Both the position numbers and the translations under genes were made by a program. Shown here in pieces: positions 55,665 to 64,000 of a stretch of DNA of 64,000 nucleotides (positions are counted from its first letter, which is position 1; each line of letters begins with the position of its first letter). The stretch is from Escallonia rubra. Its lineage: Eukaryota; Streptophyta; Magnoliopsida; Escalloniales; Escalloniaceae. The notes under the pieces are model-generated. The model ran no database searches. It saw only the letters and a list, made by a program, of their open reading frames with translations, and was not told where the DNA came from. Where the stretch lies: positions 124,001-188,000 of the forward strand of contig JAVXUO010000334.1 in NCBI GenBank assembly GCA_033065855.1, in the 5' to 3' direction.

Positions 55665-58600
55665 TCAGGTCGTAGAATTGGACTGCATCATGCGGTTAGT
55701 ATGAGCAATAACATTGTTCGGAATAAATCTGCATGCTTGGAACACCAATTGATTGCGTGCCAGCCAGATGTCCCAAAGAGTCCAAGCCAGGATCTCAAAG
55801 GCCTGCACAGGATATGTACGAGCATTGAAAGGGATAGAAAGCCATCGAACTAGCCACCTGATAAGGATACGTCTTGATTGTTCAAGCGGAGACCGAGGTA
55901 TTCGCAAAACCATACCGGCCTCACCACCCCGCAATAGAGAAATAGATGCGAGGTGGACTCCTCATAACGCAGACATAATGGACATTCGATGGTAGTCTCG
56001 ATATTCCTGTGTCGTAACTCAACCCACGTCGGAAGTCGGTCCCACAAACATAGCCATAAAAACATGAGAAGCTTGTGAGGGAGCCTAAGTTTCCACAGAC
56101 GCTGCCACACAGCCAATGGTACGGTAGGAAAGGTGATAGTCCTGCAGCCTTCTGCTGCCAAGAGCCAGTAAGTCGAGCCAACGGTAAATTCACCATGAGC
56201 GAAAGGTGCCCAATTCCATTGTTCTGGATTCCCGTATGACGACAAATATAAGCTTTGAATGGCCTGAACTATCGGCTCAGGAAGATGTGCCGTAGGTTTA
56301 TTGCGTATCCACCCATTTTGAGGATCCATTACATCTGCTACTGTCCATTGGAGTGTCTGAGCAGAACGTAACGGCTTAAGCGACTGTGTCGAATATCCGG
56401 GTACCCAATTGACCTCCCAAAAACTAAAAGAAGAAAACATGGCCGGCTGACGCCATAATCCTTTAAGGAGAAGATCCCGTGCAAAAAGCAACCCTTTCTA
56501 GCTATACGAGCTCCGCCGATGAACTTTGGAATCTAGAAAATTTTCTTGTTGACAATATTTGCCTAAGAGCACTTGGCTGAGTAAGCTTTGTGGGTTCCAA
56601 AGCATGCGTGCACCTACTTTAGCAAGAAGTGCTTGGTTCATCCACTGAATGTTATGCATGCCTAATCCGCCCTGACAATGGGGTTGACACAATTGTTTCC
56701 AACTAATCCAGTGTAGGTGCCCTCCTGAGGTTGTGCCAGACCAGAAGAAATTAGCAAGCGTGGAGTGGACTTCCTGGCAAAAGTGTCCCGGTAATCTAAT
56801 GACCAACATATAATGACTAAGCATAGGCCAGACTACAGCTTTAATCAATGTTAAGCGGCCTGCACGACTAAGGAATAAACTTGTCCACCCTTGGCATTTT
56901 TGCCTGATTCGATCCATTAACCCCGCCAAGATGTCTTTCTTGTGATCCGTCCAGTCTAAGTGGATCCCCAGATATTTGCCTAATCCCGAACTCAACGGGA
57001 CTTTGAGTATACGCCTTGCAAACTTGGCTAACCTCCAAGTACTATTCATGCTCACGTTAAGGTTGGATTTGCCATAATTAATCATTTGGCCAGATTGATG
57101 GCAATAACTTGCTAAGGTATGGTGTAGGTAGCGGAAAAAATCAGGGGTGAGGTGAAAAAAGAGGAAGCAATCATCTGCAAAAAAGAGATGCGTAATGGGG
57201 GGAGACTTTCTAGATATTGCAATGCCTCTCAGATCTTTCGACGACACGCCCTCGCATAAAGCTGCAGATAGAGCCTCTACACACATAACAAAGAGGAATG
57301 GGGACAGTGGGTAGCCCTGACGAAGTCCTGATTGGGGCTTTAATAAGGGACCTGGCCTACCGTTCACCAATACTGAATATGCAACCGTTGAAACACACTA
57401 CATTATCAACCTCACCCAATACAAGGAAAAGCCAATGTTAGTTAGCACCTGTTCTAAAAAATCCCATCGGATTCGATCATAGGCTTTACTCATATCTAAC
57501 TTTAATGTAGCTATCGGGTGCTTTCCAGTTGTTTGGTGGCGAATGAAGTGGACTAGCTCTTGAGCAAGGAGAATGTTATCATGTATATGTCGACCCGGAA
57601 CAAAACCATTTTGAAATGGAGAGATGATCTTAAAGATCAATTTATAAAGGACATTGCACAAACTGATTGGCCTAAAGTCTGTTACCGACTCTGGGTGCGA
57701 TTTTCTTGGAACAAGGACGATGAAGGTCTTATTAATTTCCTTCAGCATCTTCCCTGAGCGAAGAATCGACAGAACTGCCGACGTGACTGATGTGCCCACA
57801 ATATGCCAGTAGTGTTGAAAGAACAGCGCTGGCATACCATCCGGGCTAGGGGCCTTAGTTCCACCAATTTGCTTAATAGCGACATCCACCTCATAGCCAG
57901 AAAATGGGCGATCAAGGTATCTCACATGTGCCGGTGTGAGTCAACATTTCAGATGCCTCAAGATTGATTAGTTACCAATATTACGCCCGATGTCCTCTGA
58001 ATTTGAGCAAGAGGACAATACAGAGAAGTAATCCCGAAAGAGATCCCTAATGTGTTGTTCACTGTAAGTCCAGGTACCAGCGGGTGTAAGTAGGCATGCC
58101 ACATGATTTCGTTGCCTACGAATGTGGCAATTCGAGTGAAAGAATCGTGTATTGCGGTCCCTTAAGGGCAACCATCTCTCGCTACTCCTTTGAGCCCAAT
58201 ACAATTCTTCACAAGTTAAAAGATGATCATATTCTGCTCTCAAGTCCTGATCACGTCTTTGTTCTTCCTCCGTGTCCACATTTGTCTGTCCCTCAGAAAT
58301 AAGTAGCTGAAGAGAACTAATCCGCGAGGCCAAGTTCCCAATCGCTGACCGATTCCAGCGCTTGACGTCAGCCTTCAAGGATCTAAGATGTTGCACCACT
58401 CGGTAGATTGGTGATCCTGAGACCCAGCAGCCCCAGACCTCGCGCACAAATTGCTGACAACCTGGGTAGTGTACCCACATATCCTCAAAACGAAAAGGCC
58501 TACCCACCATACCCGTGTCAACTTGGTATTCAACAAAATAGGGGCATGGTCCGACATGAAGATGGACATATTCCTAGCCTCTGCGTCAGGAAATAAAGAC

Positions 58601-59209
58601 TGCCAAGATGCATTGGCAAAAACTCGATCTAACACCTCGTAAGTACACCCATCGTCTCGTCGATTATTAGTCCAGGTGTACTTAGGCCCATGAACATGGA
58701 TGGCTCAGAGAGTCAAGGAAAGTCTGTAAATCGTCACAGCCCGAAATAGAGTGGCGATGAATGCCACATTTATCCGAGGGCGAAAGAATTTGATTAAAGT
58801 CACCTACGAGCATAAGGCTTCCTCTGTAGGAAGATAAGATAGCTGCTAATTGCCGCCAGACTGCTCTACGCTGAGACATGACTGGATGGCCGTAAATAAA
58901 CCCCATGTGCCATGAATAGTTAAATTCATCCGTGACTTGCATCAAAATTAGGTTCGCATTTTTAAGAATTAGGTTCATTTGAAGCGAGTCATCCCACCCT
59001 AACCATAATCCTCCCGCCGTCCCAGAAGCATCAACGCCTAGCGATGATGGATACCCATGCCGCAATAACTTCCGAGATACAAATTGTACCTCAGATTTGG
59101 TCTCAATTAGGAACACTACATTAGGCATGGCCGTTCGGAGAGCCTTCCCGAGCCCCCGAACTGTGAGGGTGTTCCCAAGCCCCCGACAGTTTCAACTAAA
59201 AAGTTTCAT
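55665..59209 (-). pseudogene. LINE ORF2 (endonuclease, reverse transcriptase, zinc-binding tail)
   Basis: It starts at ATG 59,209, 17 bp after the ORF1 stop. The endonuclease has NCRGLG, FLIETK (Glu), HMGFIYGHP, LMLVGDFNQIL (Asp) and MSDHAPIL (Asp-His). The reverse transcriptase has AVLSILRSGKML, DFRPISLCNVLYK, GFVPGRHIHDN, LKLDMSKAYDRI (first Asp), GLRQGYPLSPFLF and FADDCFLFF (catalytic Asp pair). The zf-RVT region follows (WQRLWKLRLPHKLLMFLW, CPLCLRYEESTSHLFLYC). Breaks: a TGA replacing Trp at codon 6, a gap or frameshift near 57,380-57,398, a stop near 56,492, and more before 57,925. ORF2 nicks DNA and copies the LINE RNA at the nick. Confidence 0.9.
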
Positions 59210-59226
59210 TGATATGATTGGGGTTG

Positions 59227-61483
59227 TTACGGGACAACCACCGAAACCTCACAGTAGTCACTAATATCCATATCAATAGGCATATCAAGATATAACAACT
59301 GAGATAATGAAAACGCCATACCTGGCGGCAAAGGTTGCTGGCTAGTTGTACCCCGATGTTTCTTGTGAGGAGCCTCATCCACAGCTGACGAGCCAGCTAC
59401 ACGTTTCCGAGAGCTCTCTGAGGTTGCCTGGGAGGAATGAGAAGCCTCTGACATCCTGACTAACCCCTATGTCTGAACAGCGGACCCACAATCTGAAGAT
59501 ACTGAAATAATCAAGAGATAGGTCGTAGAGGCTTCCAGCTCCTCTGAGGGATCTGTCTTCGAGCCTGAATGGTGTGCTACAGGGGCCGAGCGGACCGAGC
59601 TACCTGGGAAACTAGGTGCAATCATACGGAAGCCTGGCATAATCATTCCCCGAGGTGTCTCTCCCAACATTAATGACTCCGAGAACCGTGCCTGGGCCAC
59701 TCCGCCACATGTGCGTGGAACAAGTGGTGTTGACTGACCCTCTGTATCCTCGTTAATTAAAATACGCGGGCTACTAGTGGTATTTTCGGTATGCAGGCCC
59801 CTCTCCAAGTCATTTTGCCCCATATAATTCAGCCCACTAATGATTGTGTTGTCCAGATTATGCGGGCCTTGAGAAATCAGCCCAGTGTGGCCTGCCGAGT
59901 CCCTGTCCAAACCAGCCGTGTCATGTGCCCCATGAAGATTAAAGGGCCTAGGCCCACTAGCTTAGTCCTCCACTATCTCACGGCCCATGTCCAATGCAGC
60001 TTGTCTACTTCTCTCCAGAAGTGACGACAGCAACAAGGTCAACACCTTGAAGCTGCCGTCGCTCGTCCTCCAAGGCCACCGCCGGAACCTTTTGACCATC
60101 GCCCCGCAGCTCCTCCTCCTCTACCGCCAGCTGTCCACCACGTGCAAGGCAGCCCGGCATGCCCACCGCCTGCTCTTGCCGCAGCCACGTGGCAACACGC
60201 AAGAGGGCCGAATCCACCTCGCCGGTAGGCAGCCCGCCGCTTCCACCGTCGGCCATTCCTATCGCCGGCGGTGACTGATTCATGGATCCACCATCCATCA
60301 CCGACGTTCCTGTCGCCATGGTGTGGCCGGTTGATTACTCGCTTCCCTCTCCGATGAACTTTCCGATGAGGGGTCGTCAGAGATAATCAGTGCTTGTAAG
60401 TCCTCTAACGATTGCTCTGATTCCATGGAGTGTTTACGATCATGATAAAGAAACCTTAAATTTGCTTGACCCTCCACTTCCACCAATTGCACATGGTAGT
60501 ACGATTAAAATTAGTGTTCGGCCATGCCAATAGTGATCGTCGAATAATGCACGATGGTCTTGCTGTAGTAACGCCAAATGCAGTGCCAGCGCAGATCGCG
60601 CAAAACCCTGGTCAACCCCATAACCTGCCTCTTCCACAGATTTGTTGCACATATATATAATTAGAATGCCCGATTATACCACAGCGGAAACAAACCCGAA
60701 AGATTTTTTCGTAGCTAAACGGAATCCACCATGGCCTCCGAATTACCCATCAATTCGACATATGTGCCTGCAATGACCGGCCTGAAAGGATTGATATATT
60801 CGAACCCGGACTCGAATGTAATCGTATTTTCGGTTGCCGTCCGGAGGCCAATCTACCGCTACCATAGGACCAGCCGCCCTAGCAATAAGCGTAGCATCCT
60901 CTTCGTTGAAGTATTCATACGGAAACCTATGTAGCTGTATCCATACCGCAATTTCGTCGAACCTATGCTCGTGGAGTGGGGTATTAGGAATTAGGGCCAT
61001 GAGGATGACCAACGCCCCACACAATTTCCACGGGCTGCCAGCCACAAACAGGTCCTTTGCATCCTCCCGTTCGAAATGAAATAGGTACAAACCTTTGGCT
61101 CTTTCGATTTGGATAAAACCCCCCGCTTGAACCTCACGTTGAAGAACCCGGCGCGTAGAGAATTTTTTAATGTCTACCAACTTGCCAACTAGCGTAGTAG
61201 CCCATCTTGCAAGCACGTCCAAAACGCGTGCCGAATCCGCAGGTATTAGCCATCCCCTCCTAGCAACCGAGTCACTTGCTTCGGTGTTAGTATTCCCATA
61301 GCTGGGACTGGACATCTTGTAGCTTGGAATAGTCAAAAGCGAGAAGAGAGAGTGTGACCATGAACTATTGACGCTGCGAGAGACCCCAGCAAAGAAAGAC
61401 TTAAGCTTTCCTGGAAACCTGAATCCCAGAGCTTTTCCCCAACATGCTGTTTTTGTCTCAGTCAGACAGATTTGATTATGCAT
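59227..61483 (-). pseudogene. LINE ORF1 (DUF4283 and CCHC zinc knuckle)
   Basis: A long open frame runs from 61,483 to 60,743. The likely functional start is the internal MSSPSYGNTN (about 61,313). The N-terminal nucleic-acid-binding DUF4283 domain includes GGFIQIERAKGLYLFHFERE and DDLFVAG-type helices. After a frameshift a CFRCGIIGHSNYIC zinc knuckle is encoded near 60,690-60,655. The Ser/Pro-rich tail ends with a basic HKKHRG stretch and a stop at 59,227-59,229. ORF1 coats the LINE RNA. Several frameshifts between 60,743 and 59,460 show it is dead. Confidence 0.8.
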
Positions 61484-62171
61484 ATTCCCCCTCCCAGATT
61501 TGGTTCCCCAACTTTAATGTCTCTTTTCTAAGCAAGTAGGAACAGCACTGTTGAAAGTTGAAACACAGCAATGCCTACATCTTTGTAGACCTTAATTCTG
61601 TTCGTTTGATGTTGTGATCATAATTTTTCTAACCAAATGCTTGAGCGTCGAATTGACTTTTTTTTGTTCAAGGATGTGAGACTTACAAGGCAATGGTTGT
61701 CTTGTTGAAATCAACCAAGCGTCCAATTGAGGGCTTCCCTCATAATCAAGGTATTTTTGCATTGCAAAACAGATGATTCCATTAACTACAATGAAGTACA
61801 AGAGAAGAGTATGATCGACTGATTAACTTTCAAACTTTCAAAATAACAATGGTCAGCATAGTCTTTAAAGAAAGCGAGTAAAAGAACAAAAATTGTTCTT
61901 ATCTGAGATCAACCTAAATTATGAGCGGAGAGAATGTAGCTAAATTTAAAAAATTTCGAATTAAATGGAAGAAGGCGGCACCAAATGGCAGTTTATTAAC
62001 TTCCCCGTAACCCCAGCGTCAAGTGAAATGTAGTCCAGTTTTCCTTTTTCTAGTACTAATGAGAAGGTTGTCCACGTCATTAGTAAATCAATTTGGATGA
62101 AGTGGACTGTGGCATACCCCATTTCAAGCTTCTAGTTATCAAGGATTCAGGCAACGGTCAACGAATCAACA

Positions 62172-62262
62172 TTGACGTGCTCAAGTGACAGCCGACTACA
62201 ACTACCAATCATTTGTTTATTCTATTTCAAGCCACGTGCACCATGTTTTCACTCTATAAATA
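62172..62262 (+). promoter_or_regulatory. Promoter of PR-10 copy 2: TGACG motif, G-box, TATA
   Basis: A W-box core on the minus strand (GGTCAAC, 62,156-62,162) precedes TTGACGT (62,172-62,178), a CACGTG G-box (62,233-62,238) and CTATAAATA (62,254-62,262). TGACG is the as-1-type TGA-factor site, and W-boxes bind WRKY proteins, both linked with defence genes. All three upstream motifs are altered in copy 1. Confidence 0.7.
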
Positions 62263-62375
62263 ACAACTCTACTTCTCTCACTTCCTCACACTGAAACAAA
62301 CTTGCAAATCCTTTCGAGTCTTAAGTCCTTCTTCTACCTTTGCATTTGTGATCAGTGTTAACTTCTGAAATCATC

Positions 62376-63282
62376 ATGGTTGCCATCACTTATGATATGG
62401 AGGTCACCTCCTCAATCTCTGCCGCGAAAATGTTTAAAGCCTTTGTCCTTGATGGTGATAACCTTATTCCCAAGATCTTGCCCGCAGCAATCAAGAGTGC
62501 TGAAATTGTTCAAGGAGATGGAGGAGTTGGAAGCGTTAAACTTATCAGTTTCGGTGAAGGTCAGTTTTTATTATTACTAATGCGAATTTTTTATACTTAA
62601 TAGTTGATGCCAAGGAAAGTGGGTTCGGGCGACGGGGGTCGCAAAGTTGTGTCCGGGCGACGGGCGAAGTGCGACGGTCGAAGTGTGATAAGGCTTTGTG
62701 CGAAAATGAACTTCTTAGTGACGAAGTAACGTGACGAAAGTGAGAAGTGCACGTGACTTGAGCGTTCATGCTTTGACCGGTTGTGAGCGTTGAAAATGAC
62801 TGTTGCTTGTGCGGACGTGTCATGCAAAATGGGACCACAGTGGGCCTTTAGGTACGACCAGAATAGGTTGTGAACAATAGTTAAAGAGCAGAATGTTGAT
62901 AATGGTGGTTGAGCGGATAAAAACAATCGATAAGCGGAGTAGATGGACTAACATTTTGTTCTCTTTTTTATCCTTCTTAGGAACAACTCAATTGAAGAGC
63001 ATGAAGCATCAGATTGATGGGCTTGACAAGAAAAAATTCACATAGAGTTACACATTGATCGAAGGTGATGCATTGATGAACGAAATCGAATCGATCACGT
63101 ACCACATAAAACTTGTACCCTCTGCTCACGGAGGATCTATTTGCAAGAACCGAAGTATATACCACACTAAAGGCGATGCTCAAGTCACAGAAGAACAAAT
63201 TAAGGCCGGGAAAGAAAAGGCCATGGGTGTATTTAAGGTTGTTGAGGCTTACCTCCAAGCAAATCCTGAAATCTATAACTAA
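62376..63282 (+). pseudogene. PR-10 / Bet v 1 family, copy 2, premature stop
   Basis: Exon 1 (62,376-62,559) and exon 2 (62,981-63,282) keep the same splice sites and phase as copy 1, with full homology to the same stop codon. The only break I find is TAG at 63,043-63,045 (codon 83), where copy 1 has TAC. This removes the second half, including the C-terminal helix. Other changes are conservative ([28 protein letters not shown]). An open frame begins upstream at 62,355, but the conserved start is 62,376. If the stop is a sequencing or allelic difference, the gene would be normal. The intron is 421 bp, enlarged by an insertion at 62,606-62,875. Confidence 0.9.
62606..62875. mobile_element. 270-bp insertion in the PR-10 copy 2 intron
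   Basis: The flanking heptamer AATAGTT occurs at 62,599-62,605 and 62,876-62,882, and copy 1 gives the empty site. The insert starts GATGCCAAGG and ends GTTGTGAAC, has no terminal inverted repeat or poly(A), and is GC-richer (GGGCGACGGG motifs). A SINE-like or other small element is possible; I cannot classify it. Confidence 0.7.
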
Positions 63283-64000
63283 TATGAGGAACACACAATC
63301 GTAATCGAAAGTTTAAGGGCGAGCTTAAGTTTGTTGCTTTCCCTTTTTTTCTTGGCTGGTTGGGCTCAATAAGTGGATTTCACTCTTGTAATATCGCTTG
63401 AGTTTTGATATAATTGCTTTACTATTTTTTATTTTTTTGGTTCTCATAAAGCATCAACCTTAAGATTCTTGTAGGTTTTTCTTATCTAGTTACTTGTGGT
63501 TACAATGTTGGGTAAGCATAGTTGATTTGTCGTTAATACAAAAGAAACACACGTGAACATATTGTCGCATACTTTTGCTGATAAAGATGCATTCCAACAA
63601 TTACACGCTGGTATTCTTAATTGTGTGACAAAGTTTAAAAGCTTAGAATCGCGACATTCAAAAAGACCTACGTAATATAGCCAATTTTATTTAAGAACAA
63701 AGTACTTCTAAACAAGAGAGAATCAAATGCAAAACAGAAGAAGACATGACAACTTTCCTCTCCATCGGAAGCCTCAGAGATCAAAATCCATAACAGTCAA
63801 AAGCACATAATGGGTAGTTTTTATGGCAACTTTTTGGAACAGCTGATATGGATATGGCAGAGTACGGATGATGTCATCGATGATGGTTTCGTTGCATTGT
63901 AGTTGTTCTGAGCAAGTTGTGTACGTTCGTTCTAAATTCTGGTCGGAGCAAAAATGACACGGTAAACATAGTCTGATGTCCAAAAAATGCTTAGTCTTTG
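63283..64000. other. Downstream flank of PR-10 copy 2
   Basis: From 63,283 to about 63,640 the sequence matches the flank of copy 1. Beyond about 63,660 it is unique. A 69-codon minus-strand frame (63,983-63,774) is open to near the window edge and could be the last exon of an unknown gene, but I recognise no family. Confidence 0.4.

Larger units (their letters stand above)
55103..61515 (-). mobile_element. Full-length L1-type LINE, minus strand, 6.4 kb
   Basis: The 3' end is a poly(A) (T run at 55,103-55,113) and the 5' end is at about 61,515. Flanks AATGTTTCC (55,094-55,102) and AATGTCTCT (61,516-61,524) are a diverged target duplication. Copy 1 of the PR-10 unit gives the empty site (AAAATGTCTCCTTTCTAA near 52,670). 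Both LINE ORFs are present in order but broken. It inserted in the upstream region of PR-10 copy 2, after the duplication. Confidence 0.88.

Noticed and set aside
62355-62376. Upstream in-frame ATG as start of PR-10 copy 2
   Set aside because: Copy 1 has no such start, and family members begin at the MVxxTYxxE position, here 62,376.
1-64000. tRNA, rRNA or other structured RNA genes
   Set aside because: None was recognised by eye on either strand; a tRNAscan and Rfam search would settle it.

Overview
The window is nuclear DNA from a flowering plant, most likely a eudicot. The evidence is two spliced PR-10/Bet v 1 genes, a plant S-protein homologue (SPH), a REM-type B3 gene, plant-specific transposon families (FAR1-type MULE, En/Spm CACTA, hAT, plant mobile domain genes), Tekay-like Ty3/gypsy LTRs that begin TGTAACACC or TGTAATACC, and a plant pararetrovirus relic. 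I cannot name the species. About nine tenths of the window is nested, decayed transposable elements.

Layout. 1-3.84 kb: minus-strand Tekay-like LTR running off the left edge. 3.9-5.2 kb: broken plant-mobile-domain (PMD) gene, minus strand. 5.98-6.40 kb: intact SPH gene, minus strand. 6.7-7.4 kb: hAT-like MITE. 8.8-10.1 kb: inverted copy of a retroelement module that recurs at 48.0-49.3 kb. 10.8-14.4 kb: decayed Ty3/gypsy gag and 3' LTR, carrying a nested 958-bp hAT element with a perfect 8-bp target duplication. 14.4-22.3 kb: endogenous pararetrovirus, minus strand, split by a 3.76-kb solo LTR with a perfect 5-bp target duplication. 22.5-37 kb: a retroelement ORF cut in two by a 12.6-kb insertion (23,308-35,889). 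That insertion has hAT-like ends and a 7/8 target duplication, and the reading frame resumes on its far side. It holds a PMD-Ulp1 protease gene relic, GC-rich minisatellites, arrays of a 25-bp palindrome, an intact two-exon B3 gene and a broken FAR1/MULE transposase. 37.8-46.0 kb: minus-strand Tekay-like element with a 3.63-kb 5' LTR, a primer-binding site, remnants of integrase and a truncated 3' LTR. 46.0-49.3 kb: PMD pseudogene followed by a second copy of the retroelement module. 49.3-52.2 kb: 5' half of a CACTA transposon carrying a captured malectin-like receptor-kinase fragment. 52.2-63.3 kb: a tandem PR-10 pair (first copy intact, second with a premature stop), separated by a full-length 6.4-kb L1-type LINE.

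Only three genes look able to make a normal protein: SPH (5,975-6,397), the B3 gene (30,890-31,332) and PR-10 copy 1 (53,531-54,155). The most unusual structure is the 28.5-35.1 kb block. About 22 copies of a near-perfect palindrome (core CCGCTACACAGTGTAGCGG) lie behind the B3 gene, in front of it, and in front of the MULE transposase. This resembles a transposon that encodes its own DNA-binding protein and carries its binding sites, but the link between B3 and palindrome is inference. Boundaries of old elements are approximate unless a target duplication is quoted.
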